Assembly (NCBI RefSeq): GCF_040939455.1
Contig: NC_134108.1
Location: forward strand, 53,319,501 to 53,383,500
Reading direction: 5' to 3'
Source: Microcebus murinus
Taxonomy: Eukaryota; Chordata; Mammalia; Primates; Cheirogaleidae
Length of the DNA stretch: 64,000 nucleotides
In this document: in pieces, positions 10,521 to 22,378 of the stretch
How positions within the stretch are numbered: the stretch's first letter is position 1
Layout: each line of letters starts with the position of its first letter
Position numbers and translations under genes: made by a program
The notes under the pieces: model-generated
Seen by the model: the letters and a program-made list of their open reading frames with translations, nothing else
Database searches by the model: none
What the model was told of the DNA's origin: nothing

Positions 10521-10985
10521 AAGGTACTAAAATCTCAAGGGGCCTGACTACATTGCCACTGTGTTCTTGGACTTCCCAGCCTCCTGAATCATAAGCAAAA
10601 TGTGTCTTTGTTTTTTATAAATAGCCCAGTCTGTTGTATTCTGTGATAGTAGCAGAAAATGGACTAAGACATGGCATTACAGTGAAATACATCATATCAT
10701 ACATACAGTGAAATGTATTATATTATTGCATTACAAGATTCAAACCAGACTGGTGTGATCACAAAGCTTGTCCTCTTTATGCCTCATGAATGGATGCAAA
10801 CTTTATCTTAGGTCTGTACATAAATGCATTGTTGGATACCACTCACCACATTAAATTGATTGATATGATTGCATGAATAGAAATAGCCTAAACAAAGGCT
10901 CATATTAGTTAGCCAAGAATTGCTCAGTCTCAATGCTGTGTTATTGAGAATCTGAGGCAGACGATTGGTAATGGAAGGGCAAGGC

Positions 10986-11190
10986 AGCATTACCTAGTGG
11001 TTAGGTATATGGGTACAGAAGCCAGAGAGTCCAGGTTCAAATCCCTGTCCCATGAATGACTTGGGATGTAACTTACAGCAGATCATGGAACCTCTCTAAA
11101 CCTCAGTTTCTTCATCTGTAAACGGTGGATAAGTATAGAGTAGTACTTTTCTCATAGTGTTAATATGAGGATTTATTAACACAAAGCAAC
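10986..11190 (+). mobile_element. MIR SINE
   Basis: A well-preserved plus-strand MIR: tRNA-derived head with A-box-like tagtggttagg, B-box GGTTCAAATCC (11034-11044), then the core cctctctaaacctcagtttcttcatctgtaaacgg and tgttaatatgaggatttatt. The tRNA-like boxes belong to the SINE and not to a functional tRNA. Confidence 0.9.
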
Positions 11191-11689
11191 TCAACTGTGA
11201 CTAGAAAATTAAATTATTTTATCTTGCATTTGTAAAAGGAAGTTTTGATCAACACTCTGCATTCTTTGTAAGCACAGCTATAGGCCTTGCTTTAGTGCCA
11301 CAATCATCTTTGCCCCCAGCACTCGGTACTGGGCTGTGTGCAGCAGATACTCATTGTCACTTCATGAATGAGCAAGTCCATTCAGGAGGATGAGCACAAG
11401 CACAGAGAGATGAAATTTCTTAGCAGTGAAACAGAGTATATGAAAATGACATGAAAGTCCTATTCACCTATCAATATGCCGAAAATACGGGGGATGGGAG
11501 AACACATGACACAACATTATGGGGAAGCAATAAGCAAGATCTGGACTGCACTGCAAAAATCTCTATAGTTTGTTTAACAAATTCCAAGAAGAAAAATGAT
11601 TGGCAACCTGGATTAAAGAGACATAAAGGACCTATGAACAACTCACAATGTATAGAACTTACTGGAATCTTTTCAAAATTTTTATTCTA
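11191..11689. other. Intergenic DNA, no gene
   Basis: No repeat or exon firmly recognised. An 84-codon plus-strand frame (11451-11705) has no recognisable motif and runs into the L1 fragment that follows. Confidence 0.4.
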
Positions 11690-11825
11690 CTTTATTTACT
11701 TTTGATTGACAAAAATTGTTCATATATTTATTGTGTACAACATGATGTTTTAAAGTATGCATAAATTATGGAATAGCTTTATTGAGCTAATTAACATATG
11801 CATTACCTTCAAATAAATTAAAAGA
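11690..11825 (-). mobile_element. Old L1 3'UTR fragment
   Basis: Matches by eye the stretch at 34190-34320: tgtacaacatgatgtt, tatggaatagctttattgagctaatta, acatatgcattacc. Both are the 3'UTR of an older primate L1 on the minus strand. Confidence 0.75.
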
Positions 11826-11859
11826 TTATGAGTCGATTGAAGTAATTTGAAGAATAACT

Positions 11860-12125
11860 GGACATTAGGTAATTGTTATCAATTTTTAAGGTAATAATGG
11901 TATTGGATAAAAATTTGGGGAATATATAATGCAATGTTTATGGATCAATTTATGTCATATCTAAGATTTACTTCAGTGAACTGTGGCTTGCAGCATTGGT
12001 GTATTAAAGATAAAAGAAGATTGGATAGAATTGTTGCAGCAGGGTGGTGCCTGAAGGTTTATTATGCTGTTCTTTCATCTTTTGTGTATGTTTGAATTCT
12101 TCCACAATAAAAAGTAAACAAATTT
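11860..12125 (+). mobile_element. Probable old L1 3' end (L1M-like)
   Basis: Ends ctttcatcttttgtgtatgtttgaattcttccacaataaaaag, the typical 3' terminus of mammalian L1M elements, preceded by a decayed 3'UTR (gcagggtggtgcctgaaggttta). The 5' limit is uncertain. Confidence 0.6.
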
Positions 12126-14479
12126 AAGAAAGAAACAAAGAAAAGAAAGAAAATAGAAAAATCTGTTAAAAATAATTAAGTGCTCTTTCCATTTATTAGC
12201 AATTATTCTTAAGGACTCTTTGGTCAGAACCTTAAAATACAACTAATAATTGCCAAATTTCTGGAAAATAATATATTATTTTAAAATACTTTAAAATTTT
12301 AACAGAAATAATGCCATGTTTGGCATTACTCCTGTATATTTATTTTTTCCAACTGAATTAGCTGATAAATTATGTATTTCTTATATTGCTATCTTAAAAT
12401 GCATCAAAAGAGAAAACTATTGGAACTTTTCAACTTGCCTCTTATATTAAATGTAATATGAATAAAGGAAATAAAAGAACATGAGATATCATTCTTTATG
12501 AGGCAGAAGAGCATAAAGCTCCTGTTGGGGAAACATTCCCTCCTCAACCTCCTGTCCAGTTTTCCCATCACCCCCCCCCCCCACCGAAGGCAGATGTAAA
12601 CCTCTTTAGGCACTGCCCATTCCGTCCCAACAGATCATGCCCCAATGTCTCTGCTGCTGACCAGGGAACCTGCTGGTTGCAGTGAGAGTTCCAGGTGCTG
12701 AAGCTCATGTTTTTTGATCTCTTTCTCAGGCTGTGGCCACAGGATTGTTTGTGGGTCTGATTGTTTGTGTGTTTGTGAACTGTGACTCTGACTGACTAAT
12801 AGGGATTCCCCATGGATGGGTTCTCTCTACAGAATCCTCATTCGTTTTTCTCTGTCTTGTGTACTGGTGTTATTTCACAGTTCAGCCCATGACACCATCT
12901 AAGCTTTTCTCAGAATGGTAATAGACAGGACCTGTGGTTGAGGCAAGAAGTTGAGGGCCCAGGCATACTTGAAAACTGTGTGGTTTTTGGGTAAGTCACC
13001 TGGTCTCTATCTTCAGTTTCTTGTCTAGAAATTTGGTATAATAATAACTAGTTCACATGATTGCTGCAGGGCCTAATGGCATAACTGATATGAAAGCCAA
13101 AAAGTGGAATTTCACACCAAAACATGCTATATAAAATGTTCACATGGGGAAGCATTTACTATTGAAAAAATATCTATAGACATTTCCTGCAATTTTAAAG
13201 AAAATAAGGACATCCTTCTAGGTTAATTATTTGGCCAAGAGGAAATAAATTATAGATCCCTAAGGCACAAACAGTTTTGTCCAGATTAGAAGACTCTACC
13301 TACTCTCCCAGAAAAGATAAATTATGTACTTAATAATTATGAATCATAATTAAAATTGAATATTGCCAGAGGACCCTGGTGAAAAGTTGGTCTTTTAGAA
13401 ATGAATTTCTTCCTGAAATCTTAAGAAATTAACAAATATAGCTGGAAGAGGAACTAGAAGCTTTAAATATTTAATTAAAAATATAGATGACTTTTGTTTT
13501 CCTTAATGTTATATACATTTAATCAAAGTGGCTATTTTGCTTGAATTTAGCATATCTATTGCATATTAATGGAAGACAAAATTTTATTCTATTGTATTGT
13601 CATATTTTGACTGCAAAATCATTTAAAAAATAATATTTCTACTATATCTCATATTTATTTTTGTACTGGAGAAAACACAAAACTACATTGCTCTAAAATA
13701 ATGAGATTTTTCTTATATATGTGATAAAAACTTTTCACACAAAATTCTTTACATAAGATCTATAAAGTGTAAGTTTACATTTATTTGCTAAAAAATATAT
13801 TTTTTTATTTGTAATATCATTGATATTCCTGAAATAGTTCTCAAGTTTTTCCACTGAAGTAGAATACTCTATGAAAATATACACACACACACATATAGGT
13901 GGCACTCTTTTCTCAGGCTTTAGTTTCCTTTTGATGTAGATCAAAGCTAAGGGATGAAGATAATTCTGAAAGTTCTGTTGTTTTTTGGTGTTGAACTTTC
14001 TTAGAATGTCATCTCTGACTGCATAGGAAGCTATGCTAGCCTAGGCTGTAACTCAAGGCCAATGAAAGTGGCTGAGGTCTCACCATTAACTTTTAGGTTT
14101 CAGGCAAAAGAGTAAGTATATCTTGGGTTGAGTCCATGACAAAGAGAAAAATGAAATATTACCAGGTGGTACTGAAATTGCATCATGCTGTATATCCTTC
14201 ACAAGATTTTTGTTGCTACTAAAATTCTATGATTATGATGTTGCCTCTGGTTAAGGTCTTTTATAAGATGGCTGAGTGTGCTATGAGTAAATAAAATTTC
14301 TATGATCAGCACATTTAGGATGTTTTGTTTATAGAATATTTCAATGGCCTTAGGAACATGGTGATGGTCAAAATAATTCTTATGGGTATTTTGTAGGCAT
14401 ATAAAATACCATCACTCTCTAAAATCCTCTTTTTTTTTCTTGTTGCTGTTGTTGCTTATGTGTTTGTCTTTTTCTCTCC
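12126..14479. other. AT-rich intergenic DNA, no gene
   Basis: No exon or RNA gene is seen. A run of 14 C lies at about 12571-12584. A plus-strand MIR-like relic sits near 12970-13075 (gggtaagtcacctggtctc ... cagtttcttgtctagaaat). Small open frames are unremarkable. Confidence 0.45.
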
Positions 14480-14484
14480 ACTCT

Positions 14485-14582
14485 TATGTAAACTCCAAGA
14501 CAGCAGGGACTTTTATCTACTACTGGATCCCTGGTGCCCAAAACAGAGCCTAGTTCAATAAATATTTATTGAGTAACTGCTA
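14485..14582 (+). mobile_element. LINE-2 (L2) 3'-end fragment
   Basis: The pattern aaactccaagacagcagggac ... ctggatccctggtgcccaaaacagagcctag ... caataaatatttattgagtaa is the common 3' end of L2. Confidence 0.75.
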
Positions 14583-14942
14583 CTAGGGGTAATTACATAT
14601 TTAGACTACATACTAGAGTGAGGTAGAGTAAAGTAGGCATTGCCCATAATACAGATACAAGCACAGGGTGAACTTAAAAATTATCCACTCATGCCCTATT
14701 AAAAAAAAATTCTTGAAGAACCATGAAACTACACTCAAGGAAGTTTGTAGATGACATTCATTTTCATGAAATATGTTTGCAAGAGGTAAGTTTAGAGCTT
14801 GGAAATTTTTGTAGTAGATGAAAGTTGAGAAGAACAAAGATTTGGAAGGAAGCATTTTTTGAGGTGAATAGACAACTCATATTCAGATATATAGGGCAGC
14901 AGGGAAGGATCTAAGGAGAAGGAAATGACAAGAGAGGATTTT

Positions 14943-17852
14943 GGGGGCAAGATGGCAGACTAGAAGCAACCTGCATTTGTTGCTTTCAAGGACAAGGTCA
15001 AAAGTTGCACATGGATGCTGGCCTATAGATGGTCCTTGGAAAGAGCATTGTGAATATAGGAGAAGTGACCAGGACACTTGGAGTGAACAAGAAAGTGACA
15101 GGGTGATCCACTTGGCAAGATTGGAAGGTACCTAGTGTGGGCATCTATATGTGGGGAAGGATAGGAGGAGAGAACCCGAAAGCTCCATACTCCCCCTGAA
15201 GACACTGTGACTTGAGCCGTGAGGGGGTCCTCACTGCTATGCAGACCTCTGGACTAATCAGGGAGCTTCTTGGAGTCTGTACAGTGATACTGCACCAGAG
15301 AGTGGGCACAGCAGAGACCTGATGACTTTCATTTCCATGTTGCTACAAATGATGCCGTTCTGAACTCTCAGAGCCATAGTGCCTGGTCTACATAGGGCTC
15401 AGCTTTGCTGCAACAGTCTTTGCATCACCCCAGATCAGGGAGAGGAAATGTTATCCCATGCCCAGTGACTAGGAGCCAAGCATCCCTTCATCTCACCAGG
15501 GGATTCGAGATGAACACATGCCACTGATGTCACCTAAGAAGCCCTGAGGCCCCACCATCAAGGCTCCCATGCTGCCCTCTGACTCTGACCCTGTGGCTCC
15601 TATCCACCACCTGGTGGGAACCATCCCCTTGGTCTGATGCTCCACCAGGGACTCACTAGCTGTGAGTTTCCATTGCCCCCAGACCTGGGTGGAGTGAACA
15701 CCTGCAGCCCCGACACCCGCAACACCACTGCCTGGCTAGCTTCACCCAGCTGCTACTGACACTGCTGTGGGGAGACACAGGCAGAGCAGTCCCCAATAAT
15801 GCCAGCCTCTGTGGAGAGAGACTTACCTAGCACCCCACCCGAGCTTCCAGCAGCAACATAAGGAACAACCCACCATTCCTCACAAAGATCATCCAGTACC
15901 AGCTTGGATTGTGACAATCACAGGTGAAAGGGACAACACAGAACATCTACATTACAGGCTCCCATTGCATTTGCTGCTTGCCTGCCAGGTCAATCTTCCA
16001 GAGAAGGTCACAGAAGCACCATATAGGGAACTCTCCTGCTTCTCACTAAGTAGGAGAGTTCCTCACAAAAGAGAACAGATGTACTGCAAACCTATCTGCC
16101 CTGAGCTGAGAGAAGAGGTTTCAAATGAAAAGAAACCAGCAAAAGAACTCTGGCAACGTGGAAAAACAAGAGAGTTCAATACCCTCAAAGGATCACTGTA
16201 GATCTACAGCAATAGACCCTGACCAAAAGGAAATTGTTGAAATATCAGAAATGGAATTCAGAATATGGATGGCAAATAAGATGAATGGGATTAAAGGGAA
16301 TATTGAAAACTAACATGAAGAAGCCAAAAACATGTTTCAGGACATCAATGAAAAAACCAAAAATGTTGCTAAAGAGGTAGACAATATAAGAGAAGATATA
16401 ATAAAAATTAAAGAAATGAAAGAGTAATTTAGAGGATTTCAAGTATAGCAGAAATCTTCAATGATAGGCTAGACCAAGGAGAAGAAAGAATCTCGGAACT
16501 TGAAGACAAGGCTCTTGAACTAACCAAGTCAGTCAGAGAGGCAGAAAAAAGAATAAAGAAGAATGAACAATCACTCAGAGAAATATGGGACTATGTGAAG
16601 TGAGCCAATCTATGAATTATAGGTATCCCAGAGGGAGAAGAAAGAAAAGAAAAAAGCATGGAAAACCTATTCAAGGGAATAATCGAGGAAAACTTCCCTC
16701 TTATTGCCAAAGATTTATATTTCCAAATACAAGATAGTCATTGACCACTGGGAAGATTCATAGCAATAGGACATCCCCAAGATACATAGTAACCAAACTG
16801 GCTGAAGTCAAAATGAAGGAAAAAAGTCTATAAGCTGCAAGATGAAAGAAAATAATAACCCATAAAGGAAAACTCATCAGACCAATGGCAGAATTCTCAG
16901 CAGAGACTCTTACAAGCCAGCAGGGATTGGGGTTCCATTTTTAATCTTCTTAAACAGAACAACTGTCAACCAAGAATTTTTTATCCTGCAAAACTAAGCT
17001 TCATAAATGATAGAGAAATAAAGACTTTTCCAGACAAGCAAACCCTAAGGGAATCTGTCTGTCACTACTAGACCTACTCTACAGGAATTACTCAAAGGCA
17101 CATTATACATGGACCAGCACAATAGATACCCATCAATATACAAACACCTGAAAGTTAAAGCTCACATCTATTATAAAACAATAAATAGCACAAAAGGAAA
17201 AGCAAAACAAAACAGAGAGAAGGAATCTGCAAATCAGTACAACCTCTATGGAAAACAGTGTGGAACTTCCTCAAAGAATTGATCCAGTATACTGGATCCA
17301 TTCAATACAGTAATCTCACTACTGAATATCTACCCAAAGGAAAGAAAGTCATTAAATCAAAAAGACACCTGCACTGAATTTTATCACAGCACAATTCACA
17401 ATCACAAAGATGTGGCATCAACTTAAGTGCCCATCAATTCATGAGTGGATAAAGAAAATCTGGTATATATATATATTATATACCATGAAGTATTACTCAG
17501 CCATGAAATGAAATGAAATAATGTCTCTTGCAGCAACTTGAATGGAACTGCAGACCATTATCTTGAGTAAAGTATCTCAGAAACTGAAAAACAAACATCA
17601 TATCTATTCACTAATAATTGTGAGCTAAATAATGGGCACACATGGGCACAAATAGATGTAAAGGACATTGGAAACCAAGCAGAGGGGAGGGTGGGAGGGA
17701 GTTGAGGAGTAAAAAGTTACCTATCAGGTACAATGAACACTATTCTGGTATGGGCACATTAAAAGTCCCAATTTAAGCATTATACAATGTATCTATGTAA
17801 CAAAAACATTGTACCCCCTTAATATTTTGAAATTAAACCCATTAAAACAAAA
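14943..17852 (+). mobile_element. Older L1 with 5'UTR and ORF1 but ORF2 deleted
   Basis: Begins ttgggggcaagatggcagac, the canonical start of an L1 5'UTR, and keeps about 1.2 kb of 5'UTR, then a decayed ORF1 (16125 to about 17100), then jumps near 17230 to the very C-terminal coding part of ORF2 (tagtacaacctctatgg-type sequence) and a complete 3'UTR with an A-rich tail at 17840-17852. About 3.4 kb of ORF2 is missing. A short match aagagagga flanks both ends (14930 region and 17853-17861), a possible weak TSD. The layout resembles a half-L1 (HAL1-like) or spliced L1 product. Confidence 0.8.
16125..17100 (+). pseudogene. L1 ORF1 remnant of the ORF2-deleted element
   Basis: The start MKRNQQKNSGN is intact and the first 62 codons are open, including SEMEFRIWMANKMNG, a counterpart of EKEFRMWIIRTLTQ in the young L1. 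Past the stop near 16313 the coiled-coil region continues in shifted frames with several further stops. Later DNA still encodes pieces of the RRM and C-terminal domain (a QARRDW-like region near 16900 and PAKLSF-like near 16985). Clearly dead as a protein. Confidence 0.8.
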
Positions 17853-20800
17853 AAGAGAGGAAATAAGTGGAGAGTGGAAGAAAAAGAGGGAAGCAGGATA
17901 GCAAGTTGAATCTGAATTGGGGAAACAATAGAAGGCCAATTCCCAGAAGCACAATGCCAGATGATGTTGAATGACCAGGCAAGAAACTTAATTTTGATTT
18001 TGAAGGCAATACAAAGTCAAAGGAGAGCTTGGACATATAAAATTGTTCTAGCAGGGGATTACTTTGTAAGCAATATTTGGAATTGATTTTAAAAATGAGG
18101 GAGGGAGGAGAGTGCGATTATCAAAGTGTGCTTTTTGTATGTGAGGGCAACATTAACCTGTATTGCAAAGCTAGGTTATTATTTCAATCCTGGTATATCA
18201 CCAGAAGCTGAAAATTTGCTTCTACAAAAAATGTGAAATGGCTGCATTGGGCAAACTGTAACTATTAAATCCAAGAAACAGAAATTGGCTATCTTTCAAT
18301 ATTTGTAATGAAAAATAATAACTATTTTTCTTAACTTTTTTCCAATCTTAATAAATCTTTACTGTAACTTCTCTTTATGGTATTTTTTTCACATATAGTT
18401 TCCTTTTCAAGTTTTCAATTTGTGCATAAGACCAAAAGTATTTGAATTAAGTTACCCTTGGTGATGATTTGAAAAAAGGAATCAAATACAGCTGTTTTTT
18501 GGCGGTGTACTACTTTGGTCCTCTGATAATTTTGTATTATCCCCTTTTTATATTGAATTTCTTTATAGCTCAGTGACAGAGTATAAAATCTAAGCAAAGG
18601 AAAGTATCTTAGAGCATGACAGTGTAAGCATTGTAAATATAATTATTTATTGTAAAGTTGGTGAAGAGCTACCATTTAAGGAGTGCCTATATATGAAGGT
18701 TTTGCATACATCATTTTCAGTCCTCACACCGGTTTAAGGAAGTACTCTGGGCATCACTCTTGAGACTTCTTTTTTCCTCTCTCCACCTTTCCCCTAGATT
18801 TGGATAAACTGTGGATCACATTAATATCTCTTAAATTATAACTTTAGGATGTAAAAACCTGGCATATCATTCAGATTTTAAATTATATATTTGAAATGTA
18901 AAATATTAATAATATTTATGATTTATTTAGCTACAGGTATCATGCATTATGCTCAGTCCTTGCTATAAATTATCTACTGAATTCTATCTAGCAACCTGTG
19001 GGATAATCAGATTATCCTCTTATTACATAAGATGACAAGTGATTCTCTCAGCTTCATGCAGTGGATCCTGAAATGTCTCTGACTTCAGATTCATGCTGTC
19101 AGCACTAGGATAGACTGCCTTTCATCATAGCTGTCATTCCACTTGATTTGTTTTGTAAATGCTAGTTTCTTTCTATTCAGAATCTTCTAATGGGATCTGA
19201 GACTTCATCTAGTCTGAGCCCTTCATGTGGTAGAACAGAAAACAGTGGCCTGGAGATGTTAAATGACCGTAAAATGTCACCTGGACACAGTTCTGGGAAT
19301 GAAACTAAGATTTCTTTACTTCCTGTCCTGGGTTCTTCTTGAGACTGTTCTCCTGTCTTTGAGTTGGTTGAGAGTGAAGGCTTCTTGGGATCGTGATTTT
19401 TTTCTTAAAATAATGAATCAGGGTAAAATTGGCAAGCTGCCATTATTATTTGAAGAAAACAGCGTTGGCATCCCCCAGTTCTGCATTCTGATCACAGAGG
19501 CATATGGTCAATATGGAGCCTGAGGCTAGACATTCAACTTGTACAGCAGCCCCAAATGGTGGAACGTGAAGGGAGATCATCAACATTAAGGCTTTATCAC
19601 TTGTTTGTGAATTAAACGACCAGTGAATGTGCTTGCTGACAAGAGTGGCCAGTCCATGGAAGCAGTCTTGTGTGTAGGGAATTAATGGCTATGTAAATAC
19701 AGGAAGTACTGTATACATGCAAGCATTCACGACCATTACCTTAGGATGCTTTCACAGCTGCGTGCTACACACATACAGAGATGCAAAAGCAAAACAAAAC
19801 AGAAAAGTTGAACATGCATTTCAGGTAATGTTTCATGTAGACCTGGCTAATGTCCTTTATGTTGAATGGAGCTGTTGGTAAAATGCTATCACTAAAGAAT
19901 ACTTTGAAAACAGAGTTAATGCAGAAACTCAAGAACTATAACCAAGGAGGATATTTATTAATAACCATAGCAGGTATCATTACCACCATATTTCTGTTCC
20001 GTAGTGGGCATGTCTTTCATTTTGATTTAACTGTAATTAAGAAAACATTCCTCCAGTAGCTGAGAATACAGAAAAACTAGAACAGCATCAGAGGGCATGG
20101 CATTGTGGACTCTCTTGGCCATGCCTAGGTGAAAAAGTGAAGCAGGCAGCACCTTATAGAGTTTTCTGCCCCTTAACAATGCAGTGAGGCCGAGATCAGT
20201 GCATTCAGGGTAACTAGTAACACACACAGAGAAGAAATCAATAGCAGCCAAGACCAGCAAGGCACTAGCATAGTGTGTGCCACACAGATGGGGCTCAGCA
20301 AAGACAAAGAGAAATTAATTAATGCTAAACTCGAACAGACTTTTCTTGTAGCTATGCTTAAAGAATGGTTCCCATTAGTTCTTCATTTAGGATGACAGAG
20401 ACTTGATATCAGACACCCATGGTGAAGTTTTACTTTTTTTTTTTTTTTGGTGCTACTAGTGCTTAGGTAAATTGAGACATAAGTGAGTATAATTCTTGTA
20501 ACTTATTCTGGTTTAGTCCTCCTCAGCAAGGATATCGGTAGCCTATTGCGTTGGTGAAAGAGTCTTATAGGAAAAGTGAGAGGTGGACATCCGTCTCGGT
20601 CTATTCTTGATTATTCAGGTCAAGACTGTAATGTCTAAAGTGGCAGGTAAGCTAGGGTTGGCAATGACTCATATGCGATTTATGTGTGAGTGCGCTACAC
20701 ATTGTAAACACAAACATTTTAGATAAAAACAGCTTGAAATTTCTGTGACAAGTAAAAGACACAAGGATCCCTTTATTCTCTTCATTATACTAAAGGGATA

Positions 20801-21019
20801 TCCTTTATCTGTTAATATTTCACCATGTTCTCCCAGTTTTCTTATTTTCATCTTCACAATTATAGTTATTAATACATTATTTCCCATTGTGGCTGTTACA
20901 CTTATGGTCTTGACTCTAAGTTGTCTAAATCTTCTATGTATTTTGAAATGTGTATCACATTACTCTTTAAGCACCTTGTTTCTCCTAAATTTCACTGTAA
21001 TCATAAACAAAGATAACAT
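17853..21019. other. Intergenic DNA, no gene; weak MIR/L2 relics
   Basis: No credible exon or RNA gene. Minus-strand MIR-like relics near 18930-19070 and 19175-19345 (atgggatctgagacttcatctagtctgagc ... gagatgttaaatgaccg). A T16-17 run at 20432-20449 has no recognised element attached. Small frames (60-95 codons) lack recognisable domains. Confidence 0.45.
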
Positions 21020-21165
21020 CAGGACGTGGTGAGCACTGTGAGGAGGAAGGGCATGCCTCTAACTCCTGCTTGGGAGAGGCAACGATATAAAATGTAACTA
21101 AAATGTTTGTACCCTCATAATACCCTGAAATAAAAACAAAAACAAATAAGCAAAAAAACACAAAG
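21020..21165 (+). mobile_element. L1 3'-terminal fragment
   Basis: gtgagcactgtgaggaggaagggcatgcc, then atgtttgtaccctcataataccctgaaataaaaac plus an A-rich tail. The end matches that of the L1 fragment at 55340-55372. Strongly 5'-truncated. Confidence 0.7.
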
Positions 21166-22116
21166 AATACAATGTCTGACCTACTGTATATATATAAAAA
21201 TATATTTGATTGGTAAACATTTATTAGTACCTTAATTTACTGTTGACAAAAGGTTTAAGTATAAAACATTTGGATAATTGTGGCAGATTGCTGTGTCTTC
21301 ATAATGTGCCCTTCTCTTCTTGGGCTCACAGCAGCTTAGTTGAGAGGCTGGGAGTGGCCACGAGACTAAATTCTGGTTGAAATGGGATTGAAAGATGTGT
21401 GCAATTTCTGTCCCACTTGTTTAGAGAGAAATTGCTTGTCCAGGACTCCCTCTCTTTCCCATTCATGCAAGCTGGAATCAGGATGTAACTGTTCCCGACT
21501 TGAACTTGCAAACAAGGACAATGGATAATGTTTTCAAGTTTCCCATGGATATTAATGTTTGGGATTCAGAATGGGAAGTCATCTCAGGAATTCCCTAAAT
21601 CATAGTTATCCTGTATTTTTGAAAATCATACTTTATATATTTTTAAATGTAATGAGTGAACGTAATAAACGATGATAAGGTTATGCTAAAAGTGTCAGAG
21701 ATTTTCTGTTAAAAAAGATACAACAATAAAGACATGCTTTATTATTACTATGAACCAATATATGCTGGAAAAATTATATATTTCAGTAGCTTATAGAAAT
21801 CATTACCTGCTTTAGACATTTGGTAATGGAAAGCATTAAAAGAAAGGAACATCAATATGATATAAACTTAAAATCAAAATCATTAAAACATAAAAGATAC
21901 TACCAAAATATTTAATGTTTAAAAATAATCATTTAAAATATTTGAAAATTCACAAAGAATTGCTTGCCCTATCTGATAATCCTGCCGTTTTTTTGTGACA
22001 AATAATAAATTACAAAAGATTTCCTTTCATATTACATTGACTTTGCTTGAATGGTTAAAAGTTCATCCAGAAGCATCCTCTGGCCTGTCATTAGGGTACA
22101 TGTGGCTTCACATAAG
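21166..22116. other. AT-rich intergenic DNA, no gene
   Basis: Nothing beyond very AT-rich DNA is recognised up to the TSD of the young L1. Confidence 0.4.
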
Positions 22117-22133
22117 CTCAGTTCATTTTTTTT
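22117..22133. repeat. Target-site duplication, left copy, of L1 copy 2
   Basis: CTCAGTTCATTTTTTTT; matches 27443-27459 perfectly. The last T's merge with the tail, so the inner boundary is approximate. Confidence 0.95.
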
Positions 22134-22164
22134 TTTTTTTTTTTTTTTTTAATTATATTTTTTT

Positions 22165-22378
22165 TTATTTTGGCATATTATGGGGGTACAGATTTTAAGG
22201 TTTCAATAAATGCCCATTTCCCCCCCTCCCCCCAAAAGTCTGAGTCTCCATCATGACCATCCCCCAGATGGTGCACATCTCACTCACTATGTATGTATAT
22301 ACCCGTCCCCCTCCCCCCTCCCACCTGCCCAATACCCTATTACTGTAGCACCTATGTGTCCACTTAGGTGCTACTCAG
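22165..22378 (-). promoter_or_regulatory. L1 3'UTR with G-rich (quadruplex-prone) tracts
   Basis: On the L1 sense strand two purine tracts appear. At 22302-22330 GGG, GGGAGGGGGGAGGGGG and GGG runs occur close together; at 22220-22233 there is G6AG7. Mammalian L1 3'UTRs are known to keep G-quadruplex-forming polypurine tracts. The sequence supports the capacity; folding is inferred. Confidence 0.75.

Larger units (their letters stand above)
9570..10671 (+). mobile_element. MaLR-type LTR (MST/MLT1-like), split by later insertions
   Basis: The 5' part (9570 to about 9787) opens TGTGATGGTTTGAATGTCCC and contains aaggtggagcctctaag and the ggggcttcaccctcataaatgg motif. The 3' part (about 10556-10671) has ttcttggacttcccagcctcc, a gcaaaatgtgtctttg segment and the end cagaaaatggactaagaca. 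Both are diagnostic of MaLR LTRs of the ERVL group. The intervening 770 bp hold a minus-strand LTR and an Alu that inserted later. Confidence 0.85.

Noticed and set aside
11030..11050. tRNA-like B box GGTTCAAATCC
   Set aside because: It belongs to a MIR SINE, whose head derives from tRNA; no cloverleaf or second half is present.
20432..20449. T-run as the tail of a minus-strand retrocopy
   Set aside because: No element sequence follows it and no target-site duplication was visible.
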